A stretch of DNA of 64,000 nucleotides from Solirubrobacter soli DSM 22325 (GTDB lineage Bacteria; Actinomycetota; Thermoleophilia; Solirubrobacterales; Solirubrobacteraceae): the NCBI RefSeq assembly GCF_000423665.1, contig NZ_AUIK01000024.1, forward strand, positions 1 through 64,000, read 5' to 3'. The position numbers and the translations under genes are program-made. Positions within the stretch are counted from its first letter, which is position 1. Each line of letters opens with the position of its first letter. Below, in pieces: positions 41,195 through 49,329 of this stretch. Below the pieces are notes generated by a model. That model searched no databases. It worked only from the letters and a program-made list of their open reading frames with translations, and was not told the DNA's origin.

Positions 41195-42409
41195 ATGACC
41201 CACTACGCTCGGGTCCACGTGCGCTCCCTCGCCTTGGCCGTGGCCGTTCTTTCCCTGCTCGTCGCCGGTTGCGGCGGGGGCTCCGACGACAAGAAGGCCT
41301 CCCCGATCTCGACCCCTCCCGTCTCCGGCCAGACCGGTGACGAGGTGCCCGCCGGCGGTCCGCCGCTCGGCTTCCCCGTGTTCGCCACCAAGAACACGAC
41401 GCGGGTCGCGGGCGGCGACGCGATCGCCGACGCCGCCGCGATCGCGCTGGCGACCTACCCCTCGCGCACGCCCGAGTCGCGCCCGGCCGCGGTGATCCTC
41501 GCCGAGGTGCGCGACTGGCGCACCGGCATCGCCGCCTCGGTCCTCGTCGGCAAGCCGATCAACGCGCCGATCCTGTTCGCCGACCAGGACAAGATCCCGG
41601 ACGCGACGAAGGCCGCCCTGGACGCGCTGCAGCCGACCGGGTCGAAGGCGGTGGGCGGCGCGCAGGTGATCCGCGTGGGCACCAAGGCGCCGGTCGAGGG
41701 CTACAAGACGACCGACATCGCGGGCGCGAATCCGGCCGATCTGGCCGCGGCCGTCGATCGCGCGCACGCCGCCGCGGTGGGCGGTGAAGCGAAGGAGGCG
41801 GTGATGATCGCCAACGCGGATCGGCCCGAGTACGCGATGCCCGCCGCCGGGTACGCCGCCAAGGCGGGCGTGCCGCTGCTGTGGGTCAACGGGACCGGCG
41901 TGCCGCCGGAGACCGAGGCGGCGATCAAGACCCACAAGTCGGCCAAGATCTACGTGCTCGGGCCGGCGGACGTGGTGCCGGAGAGCGTGTTCTCGGCGCT
42001 GGAGAAGCTCGGCACCGTCAAGCGGGTCGCGGCGGGTGACGCGGTCTCCTCCGCGATCACGTTCGCGCGCTACATGGACGATGCGGGCAAGTTCGGCTGG
42101 TCGATCGTCGATCCCGGGCACGGCCTGGTGTTCGTGTCCTCACGGCGCCCACAGGACGCCGCCGCGGCCGCTCCCTTGAGCGCGACGGGGACGTACGGGC
42201 CGATGCTGCTGCTCCCGGACGCCGGAGTCCTGCCCCAGCCGTTGCAGGACTATCTGCTCGACATCCAGCCCGGATACGACGCGGACCCGGTCCGCGGCGT
42301 GTACAACCACGGCTGGATCATCGGCGACGAAAGCGCGCTGGCCGCGGCGGTCCAGGCGCGGATAGATACGCTTCTGGAGATCCAGCCCGTCGACACCGGA
42401 GCCCACTGA
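41195..42409 (+). CDS. lipoprotein with cell-wall-binding repeat 2 (CWB2)-like domains
   Basis: 404 aa. Lipobox LLVAGC at about residue 26 of a leader starting MTHYARVHVRSLALAVAVLS. Then CWB2-like repeats: TRVAGGDAIADAAAIALATY, PILFADQDKIPDATKAALDA, VGGAQVIRVG, and KIYVLGPADVVPESVFSALE. CWB2 modules bind secondary wall polymers. It is divergent from the c-di-AMP-regulated hydrolase gene, so the pair forms an envelope locus. Confidence 0.85.
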   Translation: MTHYARVHVRSLALAVAVLSLLVAGCGGGSDDKKASPISTPPVSGQTGDEVPAGGPPLGFPVFATKNTTRVAGGDAIADAAAIALATYPSRTPESRPAAVILAEVRDWRTGIAASVLVGKPINAPILFADQDKIPDATKAALDALQPTGSKAVGGAQVIRVGTKAPVEGYKTTDIAGANPADLAAAVDRAHAAAVGGEAKEAVMIANADRPEYAMPAAGYAAKAGVPLLWVNGTGVPPETEAAIKTHKSAKIYVLGPADVVPESVFSALEKLGTVKRVAAGDAVSSAITFARYMDDAGKFGWSIVDPGHGLVFVSSRRPQDAAAAAPLSATGTYGPMLLLPDAGVLPQPLQDYLLDIQPGYDADPVRGVYNHGWIIGDESALAAAVQARIDTLLEIQPVDTGAH

Positions 42410-42411
42410 GC

Positions 42412-42723
42412 ATGGCCGAAGCCGAGCAACCCGAACGCCTACGCGGCGGCCGCGAGGTCACCGTCGATGACGTGCGCCAGCTCGTCGCGTCCGCCACGCC
42501 GCACTTCTCGTACCAGATCCGCAACCGGATCCGAACGCTGATCACGCCGCTCCCGGCCGACTCCCCGGTCCGCCTCTACGGCGAGGCCGAGATCGCGAAG
42601 CTGCAGTCGCTGGGCTTCACCGGCGAGGTGCGCGGCACCCCCGAGCAGCCGGGCATGCGTCAGCTCCCCTCGGTCAACGAGACCGAGCAGCCGCGTTATC
42701 TGAAGGGCGCCACCGACGGCTGA
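42412..42723 (+). CDS. conserved hypothetical protein
   Basis: 103 aa. Begins 2 bp after the lipoprotein stop, so cotranscribed. Central segment VRQLVASATPHFSYQIRNRI then RTLITPLPADSPVRLYGEAE looks folded and mostly helical; the C-terminus is polar. No signal peptide. I do not recognise a domain. Confidence 0.68.
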   Translation: MAEAEQPERLRGGREVTVDDVRQLVASATPHFSYQIRNRIRTLITPLPADSPVRLYGEAEIAKLQSLGFTGEVRGTPEQPGMRQLPSVNETEQPRYLKGATDG

Positions 42724-42788
42724 GCGGCTCGGCAGGACGTGCCCGACCGCCGGCGGCGCCGCCGCCCGGTCTCGCGGCGAGGTCGCCC

Positions 42789-43037
42789 GTGGCTGAGCCG
42801 CGCGCGGACGCGGCGCGGTTGCGCGAGCTCTTCGCGCTCGCCCTGCGCGCCTCGTCCGGTCGGCATGGCGAGGCCGCCCGCAACGTCGTCCTGACGATCC
42901 TGCTCGCGCACCTGTTGGCGGACGCGGGCCACGACGGCCCGCCACACGGCTCCCCACGCGCCCCGCGCCGCGGCCGCTCGCCGAAGCTGCACCACGCGCA
43001 CCGCTCCGCCCTCGCGGGCCGCCGCCCGCGAGGCTGA
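42789..43037 (+). CDS. possible small protein
   Basis: 82 aa from a GTG. The first 50 residues are a plausible helix pair (AARLRELFALALRASSGRHG then EAARNVVLTILLAHLLADAG); the rest is Arg/Pro/Gly-rich and may be random. No strong ribosome site. It could be a real short gene between the hypothetical gene and xseA or a GC-bias artefact. Confidence 0.3.
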   Translation: MAEPRADAARLRELFALALRASSGRHGEAARNVVLTILLAHLLADAGHDGPPHGSPRAPRRGRSPKLHHAHRSALAGRRPRG

Positions 43038-43045
43038 TCGCGCCG

Positions 43046-43090
43046 GGTGAGCCGGTTTCGTCTGGCCTCGCCTGACGAAACCGGCTCACC
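43046..43090. repeat. perfect 17-bp inverted repeat
   Basis: GGTGAGCCGGTTTCGTC (43046-43062) and GACGAAACCGGCTCACC (43074-43090) are exact reverse complements around an 11-nt loop. It lies 39 bp upstream of the xseA GTG. There is no T run, so it is not a typical intrinsic terminator; a large operator, an mRNA hairpin or a REP-like unit are possible. Confidence 0.65.
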
Positions 43091-43128
43091 TCGCGTGTCG
43101 TCCACGCTCGCGGCTACCGTCAGCGGTC

Positions 43129-44505
43129 GTGGAAGCTCCCGACGGCATCCCCGGCTCCGTCCTGACGGGCCCCTATCCGGTCGGGACCTACGCGGCCGCG
43201 CTGCGGGACCGGCTGCGCGGGTTCACGCGAGTGCAGGTCTTCGGGGAGGTCTTCGGCTTCAAGGCCGGGCGGGCGAAGGTGTGGTTCGAGCTGCGCGACG
43301 CCGGCGGCGCGCTGCCCTGCTCGATGTGGCGGGAGGACTTCGAGAAGCTGCGGCTCGGGCCGCTCGCCGACGGCGCGCAGGTGGTGGTCGCGGGTGGGTG
43401 CGATTACTACCCCGGGTCGCGGACCGCGTCGCCCGGGTTCAGCTTCAGCGTGACGCGGTTGCGGGTCGCGGGTGAGGGCGACCTCCTGGCCCAGCTCGAG
43501 CAACTGCGGCGCAAGCTGCACGCCGAAGGGCTCTTCGAGCCGCAGAAGGCGCTCGCGCTGCCGCGGCTCCCGCGCTGCATCGGCGTCGTGACGGGCGAGT
43601 CCGGAAAGGCGCGGGACGACGTCCTGGCGGGCCTGCGCCGCCGCGGCTGGGCGGGGAAGCTCGTGTGGGGCTTCGCCCCCGTGCAGGACCGCCACGCGGC
43701 GCCCGCGATCACCCGCGCCCTGCAGGACCTGGCCGCGTGTGAGGAGGTCGACGTGATCGTCGTCGCGCGCGGCGGCGGGTCGCTCGCCGACCTGTTCGCG
43801 TTCTGCGACGAGACCCTGTGCCGCACCGTCGCGCTGCTGCGCGTGCCGGTGATCTCGAGCGTCGGCCACCACACGGACCGCACGCTGCTCGACGACGTCG
43901 CGGCTGTCGCGTGCTCCACCCCCACCCACGCCGCCGAGACCGCCGTCCCCGTCGACTGCACCGCCGCCCGCACCGCTTTGACTCACCTCGCCCGGCGGCT
44001 CGAGCACCAGGGCCGCCGCGCCGTCCTGGACCGCGCGCGCACGCTCGCCCGTCTGTCCCGCGCGCCGTCGCAGCACGTCGCCCGCCACCGCTCCCGCCTG
44101 CACCAGCACCTGCGCGAGCTGCGCGCCGCCACCCGCCGCGCGCTCGCGTCCGGCGAGCGCCAGACGCTCTCCCGCGCCGCGACCCTGGAGCGCAAGGCGA
44201 CCGCCGCGGCCTCGGCCGGCGACGCCGCCCACCGCAGCACGCTCGCCCGCGCCACCGCGCTCGACCGCGTCTCGGTGCAGCGCCGCCGCCGCGACCTCGA
44301 CCGCATCCTCGCCACCCTCACCGCCCACGACCCCCAACGCACGCTGGAACGCGGCTACGCGCTGATCGAGGACCCGCAGGGAGAGCCGGTGACCAGCGCG
44401 GAGGCGGCCCGCGCGCAGCCGACGCTCACAGTGCGGCTCCACGACGGGCGGGTGACGGTGACGCCGGGCGATCCCGCGCCAGCGGACGACGCGACCCTTT
44501 TCTGA
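43129..44505 (+). CDS. xseA: exodeoxyribonuclease VII large subunit
   Basis: 458 aa from a GTG. N-terminal OB-fold (RLRGFTRVQVFGEVFGFKAG, then VWFELRDAGGALPCSMW), catalytic domain with IGVVTGESGKARDDVLAGL, VIVVARGGGSLADLFAFCDE and VISSVGHHTDRTLLDDVA, then a long Arg-rich coiled coil. Degrades single-stranded DNA with the XseB subunit, here encoded 1.9 kb downstream rather than adjacent. Confidence 0.95.
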   Translation: MEAPDGIPGSVLTGPYPVGTYAAALRDRLRGFTRVQVFGEVFGFKAGRAKVWFELRDAGGALPCSMWREDFEKLRLGPLADGAQVVVAGGCDYYPGSRTASPGFSFSVTRLRVAGEGDLLAQLEQLRRKLHAEGLFEPQKALALPRLPRCIGVVTGESGKARDDVLAGLRRRGWAGKLVWGFAPVQDRHAAPAITRALQDLAACEEVDVIVVARGGGSLADLFAFCDETLCRTVALLRVPVISSVGHHTDRTLLDDVAAVACSTPTHAAETAVPVDCTAARTALTHLARRLEHQGRRAVLDRARTLARLSRAPSQHVARHRSRLHQHLRELRAATRRALASGERQTLSRAATLERKATAAASAGDAAHRSTLARATALDRVSVQRRRRDLDRILATLTAHDPQRTLERGYALIEDPQGEPVTSAEAARAQPTLTVRLHDGRVTVTPGDPAPADDATLF

Positions 44506-44555
44506 GCCGCTCTCGGTGGGCCCGCGCCGCGGTTCGTCGTCGGTTCCGTGCGCCA

Positions 44556-45018
44556 GAAACGGCCGAGCACTGAGGGAGGGGGAGCGCAGCTGCGCCCTGG
44601 CCTGGCCGGTCGTGCCGCCGTCCGCCACGCGCCTGGCCGTGCTGACTCGCCGCGCCGTGCAGGGAGACCGTCGAGTTACAGTCCACGGAGACCATGCGAG
44701 ATCGGTTGTGGTCACTTTCTCCGGTGGTGGCGCTTCTCGACCGAAAGCGCACTGTTCGACTTGGCGCGTTCGCAGGGGTGTTCGACGTTCCGCCCCCGTA
44801 CAGGGGCGAAACGTAGGCCACCCCCTCGGAGTGAAGATGGACGTTCCTCAGGCCGATCACGGCAGCCAAGGACGGACAGAGGTGTCCAATATCACGACCC
44901 GTAACTGTCGGTCTCCCTTAGACCCCGCTTCGAACGACCCAGCCGATAGACGCGCAGGACGAAGGCTCGAGAACCCGCCGGCTCTCTGCCCCCTCCCCCC
45001 TCAGTGCTAGGCCGTTTC
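44556..45018. ncRNA. large structured non-coding region with nested stems
   Basis: The 565-bp gap 44506-45070 shows no credible protein. GAAACGGCC (44556-44564) and AGCACTGAGGG (44566-44576) pair with the complementary run ending at 45018. Inside, GGGAGACCG (44662-44670) pairs with CGGTCTCCC (44909-44917), and AGTTAC (44674-44679) with GTAACT (44901-44906). Local hairpins include GGACA/TGTCC near 44873-44886 and CGCCCC/GGGGCG near 44790-44808. On the minus strand a promoter-like TTGCGT (45044-45049), 18 bp, TATTCG (45020-45025) would start a transcript right at the outer stem. Not RNase P, tmRNA or SRP RNA by motif. Confidence 0.6.
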
Positions 45019-45070
45019 CCGAATACCGGCACCGCCGAACAACACGCAACCGCCCACCGATGCCACGCCC

Positions 45071-46180
45071 CTAAGCGACGTCGCGCTCAGCGGCGTCGGC
45101 GGTCATGTCGACCGTGAACTCCTCCACACCCGCCGCCCCCTTCACCCGCACCGTCGGCATATCGGGGGACTCGATGTCGACCGCGGCGACGACGGCGGCG
45201 CGGCCGTCGGGGAGCCGGATCTCGTGGCCGACCGGGTAGGGCATGACGACGGCGCGGAAGTGGCGGACGATCGCCGGGCAGAACTGAGTGCCGGCGCCTT
45301 CGGTGATCACGCGGACACCGACGTGGGGCGGGGCGGCGGGTTTGTAGACGCGTTCGCTCGTGACGGCGTCGTAGACGTCGGCGACGGCCGCGATGCGGGG
45401 GAACTCCTGGACCTGGGCGCCGTGGAGGCCCTCGGGGTAGCCGGAGCCGTCGATGCGCTCGTGGTGGTCGCGGACGACGGAGATCGCGATCGGGGACAGG
45501 TCGGCGGGGCGTAGGAGCTCCACGCCGGCGACGGCGTGGGTCTTCATGACCGCCATCTCCTCGGAGGTGAGGCGGCCGGGCTTGTTGAGGATCTCGGGCG
45601 GGACGGCAAGCTTGCCGACGTCGTGGACCAGCAGGCCGAGGCCGAGCTTGCGCAGGCGCTCCTCGACGCGGTCGTGGCGGCGGCGGCCGCGGTAGTCGGT
45701 CCAGCCGTCGGTCGCCCACACCCGCCGGGCGATCAGCAGGCCCAGGACGGTGACCTGGACGGAGTGCCGGTGGGTGTAGTCGTCGAACGCCGACAGGTCG
45801 TCGAGCGCCAAGGCGGCGTCGGGACAGTCCAGGAGGTCGTTGACCATCGCGCCGGCGACGTCGTTGAGGGAGTCGACGATCGCGCCCGGCATCCCGGAGC
45901 CGGAGCGCAGCGCGACGCCGGCGGCGGCGATCGCGGCGCCGGTGGCCCTGTGCACCTTCGCGCGGGTCTCGATCGACAGCGGCTCGACGACGTCGATCTC
46001 CGCGCCGAGGTCGTCCTCGATCCAGACCGATCCGACGCCGGCCTTCGGCAACAGTTCCGCGTAGCGCGCCGAGAGTTTCACGCCCGCCCGCAGCAAGGGC
46101 GCGGTGCCAGGCGGGCCCGCGACGATGTCGCGGGCCAGTTCTACGCCATCGCGGATCTTGCGGGCAGGGATCAGACGCAC
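45071..46180 (-). CDS. HD-GYP domain protein (probable c-di-GMP phosphodiesterase)
   Basis: 369 aa. An N-terminal DUF3391-like region (RLIPARKIRDGVELARDIVA) is followed by an HD-GYP domain: THRHSVQVTVLGLLIAR, the metal motif LLVHDVGKLAVP, VRDHHERIDGSGYPEGL (the GYP triad), and ADVYDAVTSERVYK. Residues needed for c-di-GMP hydrolysis are present. It separates xseA from xseB. A truncated EAL-domain gene at the right edge of the window is a second c-di-GMP enzyme. Confidence 0.92.
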   Translation of the reverse strand: MRLIPARKIRDGVELARDIVAGPPGTAPLLRAGVKLSARYAELLPKAGVGSVWIEDDLGAEIDVVEPLSIETRAKVHRATGAAIAAAGVALRSGSGMPGAIVDSLNDVAGAMVNDLLDCPDAALALDDLSAFDDYTHRHSVQVTVLGLLIARRVWATDGWTDYRGRRRHDRVEERLRKLGLGLLVHDVGKLAVPPEILNKPGRLTSEEMAVMKTHAVAGVELLRPADLSPIAISVVRDHHERIDGSGYPEGLHGAQVQEFPRIAAVADVYDAVTSERVYKPAAPPHVGVRVITEGAGTQFCPAIVRHFRAVVMPYPVGHEIRLPDGRAAVVAAVDIESPDMPTVRVKGAAGVEEFTVDMTADAAERDVA

Positions 46181-46427
46181 TGCCCGTTTGATCGGCGCGA
46201 CGGGGCCCCACTTGACCAGCCCACCGACAAAAGGGCGAGCACCGCGTCCCGCCAGAAAAACAGATTCAAGGTGAATTCATCGACCACGTGAAATCCGACC
46301 ACGACGACCGTCCAGAGACGAGCGAACCATCGGACGGTCGGTGCAGCACGGCCCCCGGTGGGAACGCAGTCGATACGCGTTGTGATCGGATGCGAAGACC
46401 GCCGGGGCCGCCGGTACCCTGCGGAGC

Positions 46428-46655
46428 GTGGCTGTCGAGGAAACGCTGACCTACGAGACCGCGAGCGCCCGCCTGGAGGCGATCATCGCGCGGCTGGACT
46501 CCGGCGAGGCCGGGCTGCGCGAGACGCTCGACCTATGCCGCGAAGGCCGCTCGCTCGTCGAGTTCTGCGCCGCCGAGCTCGAGGCCGTCGGCCAAGGGCT
46601 CGAGGAGCTGCGCCTCGACGAGCTGGTAGCGCGGTTGGAAGCTCCTAGAGCCTGA
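46428..46655 (+). CDS. xseB: exodeoxyribonuclease VII small subunit
   Basis: 75 aa from a GTG. Pattern LTYETASARLEAIIARLDSG then EAGLRETLDLCREGRSLVEF is typical of XseB, which forms helical collars on the XseA coiled coil. It stands alone here, with its 3' end overlapping the convergent oxidoreductase gene by 11 bp. Confidence 0.92.
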   Translation: MAVEETLTYETASARLEAIIARLDSGEAGLRETLDLCREGRSLVEFCAAELEAVGQGLEELRLDELVARLEAPRA

Positions 46656-47598
46656 CGATCGTCCGGCCGGAGATCTCGCCGGCCAGGATGCGCGTGAGCG
46701 CGTCCTCGAGACCGTCGAGGTCGGTCTCGTGCGCGAGCGCGTCCTCGAGGTGCGGTGGGCGCAGATCGGTCGCGAGCCGCTTCCAGGTGTCCTGGCGCTC
46801 CTTGATCGGCGTCTGGACCGAATCCACTCCGAGCAGCGAAACGCCCCGCAGGATGAACGGGAGGACGGTCGTGGGCAGCTTCACGCCTCCGGTGTTGCCG
46901 CACGCGGCGACGGCACCGCCGTACTTGACGCTGCGGAGCGCGCCCGCGAGGACCTCGCCGCCCACGCAGTCGACCACGCCGGCCCAGCGCGCCTTCTCCA
47001 GCGGCCGGCCCGCGTCGCCCGCCGCCTGTTCGCGGGAGATCACCTCGGCGGCCCCGAGCGAGAGCAGGAAGTCCTCGCCCTTGCCGCTCGACGCGACGAC
47101 CTCGTAGCCGCGCGCCGCGAGGATGTCGACCGCGGTCGAGCCGACGCCGCCGGACGCCCCGGTGACCAGCACCGGTCCCGAGTCAGGGTTCAGACCGGCC
47201 GCCTCGAGGGCGATCACGCAGCGCGCCGCGGTGTAGCCCGCGGTGCCGATCGTCATCGCCTGCTTGGCCGACAGGCCGTCGGGCAGGGGGACGATCCACT
47301 CCGACGGCACCCGCGCGTGCTCCGCGTAGCCGCCGTGGTGGGACACCCCGAGGTCGTACCCGTGCGCGAGCACCTCCTCGCCCGAGTCCTCGTCGGTCCC
47401 GGCCAGGTCGATCCCAGGGATCAGCGGCGAGATGCGCGCCACCTGTCCCTTCGCGATCGTCGCCAGCGCGTCCTTGTAGTTCACGCTCGACCAGGCGACA
47501 CGGACGTGGACATCGCCCTCACCCAGGTCGGCATCGTCGAAGTCGCGCACGCCGCGCACGACCTCGTCGTCTCTCCTCTCCGCCACAAAGGCCCGCAT
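46645..47598 (-). CDS. YhdH/AcuI-type MDR oxidoreductase
   Basis: 317 aa from ATG 47598 (a GTG lies directly before). Zinc-free medium-chain reductase: GroES-like N-terminus VRVAWSSVNYKDALATIAKG, IPGIDLAGTD, NADPH-binding VTGASGGVGSTAVDILAARG, and GVVDCVGGEVLAGALRSVKY. YhdH/AcuI enzymes reduce acrylyl-CoA or quinone-like substrates; the exact substrate is unknown here. Confidence 0.92.
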   Translation of the reverse strand: MRAFVAERRDDEVVRGVRDFDDADLGEGDVHVRVAWSSVNYKDALATIAKGQVARISPLIPGIDLAGTDEDSGEEVLAHGYDLGVSHHGGYAEHARVPSEWIVPLPDGLSAKQAMTIGTAGYTAARCVIALEAAGLNPDSGPVLVTGASGGVGSTAVDILAARGYEVVASSGKGEDFLLSLGAAEVISREQAAGDAGRPLEKARWAGVVDCVGGEVLAGALRSVKYGGAVAACGNTGGVKLPTTVLPFILRGVSLLGVDSVQTPIKERQDTWKRLATDLRPPHLEDALAHETDLDGLEDALTRILAGEISGRTIVRL

Positions 47599-47614
47599 CA
47601 CGCGAGCCTACCCG

Positions 47615-48304
47615 TCAGCCCTGAGTACCACCTTCATCGGCGCCCACCAATCCGGAGCGGACGGCGAGCAGGGCGACCTCGGCGCGGCGCTCGGGCCGCG
47701 GCATGTCCTCCAGGCCGAACAGGCGGGCGAGCAGGTCGAGCTCCTGCGTGACGACGTCCACGTCGATCCCGGTCTCGTCGGCGACCTCGAGGTCGCTGGA
47801 CGGGTTGAAGCCGTCGCCGTCGGCGAACAGCGGACGGCAGAGCGCGCGCAGGATGCGCTGCTGCTGCTCGGAGAAGCGCGGCGTCGCGCTCAGCTCGCCC
47901 TGCACCATCGTCGGCCCGGGTCCGGTCACGCCCGGCGAGTGGAAGCCGAGGATCGTGCGCCCGATCTTGACCAGGTCGCCGTCGGCGAGGCGCCGGCGGC
48001 CGGCGAGGCGCAGCCCGTTGACCCACGTGCCGTTCTGGGACCACCCGTCGTCGACGATCGTCCACTCGCCCGCGCGCAGCGAGAGCTCGGCGTGCAGGCG
48101 CGAGGCCTCCGGGTCCCATGGCAGCGAGATGTCGGCCTCGTACCGGCGGCCGATCGTGACCGCCTCGGTCTCGCCGAGCGAGACGATCCGCTGGCGGCCG
48201 TCTCCATCGCGGAACAGGAGGAACGGCTCCCCGCGGTCAAGCGCCGCCTGGCGCTCCTCCAGCTCCTCGGGTGTCTGACTGCCGAGCGTTGCGTTTGACT
48301 CCAT
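47615..48304 (-). CDS. FHA-domain protein with C-terminal winged-helix-like region
   Basis: 229 aa from ATG 48304. The FHA domain (about residues 30-115) has VTIGRRYEADISL, SRLHAELSL and SQNGTWVNGLRL. The C-terminus (EQQQRILRALCRPLFADGDG, then TGIDVDVVTQELDLLARLF) resembles a winged helix. Such proteins read Ser/Thr kinase signals; no kinase is encoded in the window. Divergent from the 3-hydroxyacyl-CoA dehydrogenase gene. Confidence 0.87.
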   Translation of the reverse strand: MESNATLGSQTPEELEERQAALDRGEPFLLFRDGDGRQRIVSLGETEAVTIGRRYEADISLPWDPEASRLHAELSLRAGEWTIVDDGWSQNGTWVNGLRLAGRRRLADGDLVKIGRTILGFHSPGVTGPGPTMVQGELSATPRFSEQQQRILRALCRPLFADGDGFNPSSDLEVADETGIDVDVVTQELDLLARLFGLEDMPRPERRAEVALLAVRSGLVGADEGGTQG

Positions 48305-48402
48305 GGGTCGGTCGGACCCTACGCCGCCTGACCACTTCCGGCAAGTCCCGCAACGTGTGCGCAACCTCCACACGGATGTAATCCAGCGGACTAAGGTTGG
48401 CG

Positions 48403-48418
48403 TTGACTGGCGAGTCAA
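48403..48418. promoter_or_regulatory. palindromic operator upstream of the 3-hydroxyacyl-CoA dehydrogenase gene
   Basis: TTGACT (48403-48408), GGCG, AGTCAA (48413-48418) is a perfect inverted repeat, 24 bp before the ATG at 48443 and overlapping the probable promoter. The shape matches TetR-type fatty-acid-degradation repressor sites. Confidence 0.5.
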
Positions 48419-48442
48419 TCAACAGGAGAGAGAGCCGCCAAC

Positions 48443-49234
48443 ATGTCGGAGCGTCTTGCCATCGCGGGATCCGGGGCCATCGCGTGTGGGCTGGCGGCCG
48501 TCGCCGCCACCCAGGGCCACGTAACCGTATTCGCACGCTCCGAGGGGTCCTGCGACAAGGCCGACGCCAAAGTGCGTGCCCTCTGCGAGCGGATGGGCGC
48601 GAGCGTCAACGGCAACGTGCTGGTCAGCCGCGACCCCGCGGTGCTGGCCGACGCGACGTTCGTCGTCGAGGCCGTCGTCGAGGACCCGGCCGCCAAGGCG
48701 GAGCTCTTCGCCCGCCTGAACGACCACCTCGCCGAGGACGCCGTGCTCGCCACCACGACCTCCTCGCTGCCGATCGGCGAGTTGGCGCGCGCGAGCGGCC
48801 GCCCTGAGCGGTTCGTCGGGCTGCACGTGTTCAACCCGGTGCCGAAGATGGAGCTGATCGAGCTCGCGTTCCCGGACGAGGCGACGGACACTACGCGCGA
48901 GCGCGCCCGCGCGTTGTGTGTGGCGCTCGGCAAGACCGCGGTCGAGGTCCCGGACACGCCGGGGTTCGTCGTCAACCGCCTGCTGTTCCCGTTCCTGTTC
49001 GAGGCCGTGCGGCTGATGGAGCGCACGGAGCTGGACGCCGAAGCGATCGACACCTGCATGCGGCTCGGCGCCGGCCACCCGATGGGACCGCTCGCGTTGC
49101 TGGACCTCGTCGGCCTCGACGTGAGCGCCGCGATCGGCCGCACGATCGGCGTCGAGATCCCCGCCACGATCGACGCATTGATCGCCGACGGAGCGCTCGG
49201 ACGCAAGGCCGGGCGCGGATTCCACCGATATTGA
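48443..49234 (+). CDS. 3-hydroxyacyl-CoA (3-hydroxybutyryl-CoA) dehydrogenase
   Basis: 263 aa. NAD-dependent oxidation of 3-hydroxyacyl-CoA, or the reverse. Rossmann motif LAIAGSGAIACGLAAVA, catalytic His/Glu in GLHVFNPVPKMELIE, and the C-terminal domain TPGFVVNRLLFPFLFEAVRL with GAGHPMGPLALLDLVGLDV. Slightly short of the usual 280 aa. GGAGAGAG is about 12 nt before the ATG. Stands alone, with a putative lipid-responsive operator upstream. Confidence 0.93.
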   Translation: MSERLAIAGSGAIACGLAAVAATQGHVTVFARSEGSCDKADAKVRALCERMGASVNGNVLVSRDPAVLADATFVVEAVVEDPAAKAELFARLNDHLAEDAVLATTTSSLPIGELARASGRPERFVGLHVFNPVPKMELIELAFPDEATDTTRERARALCVALGKTAVEVPDTPGFVVNRLLFPFLFEAVRLMERTELDAEAIDTCMRLGAGHPMGPLALLDLVGLDVSAAIGRTIGVEIPATIDALIADGALGRKAGRGFHRY

Positions 49235-49329
49235 TTTACATCGGGGGAATGTTTAGCTAGGATTGAGAACGCGTTGGGACCATCTGTTTCGCGACGATCT
49301 TCTCATCGCACCCCTCCTCCAGAACCATT

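Noticed and set aside
42439..43089. Minus-strand long frame opposite 42412-43037
   Set aside because: Composition is Arg/Gly/Ala typical of shadow frames; the plus-strand gene at 42412 has better protein character and operon context.
44556..45018. RNase P RNA, tmRNA, SRP RNA or a group I/II intron
   Set aside because: The universal RNase P GAGGAAAGTCC core, a tmRNA tRNA-like end and tag, the SRP GGAAGCAGCC loop and intron core motifs were looked for on both strands and not found.
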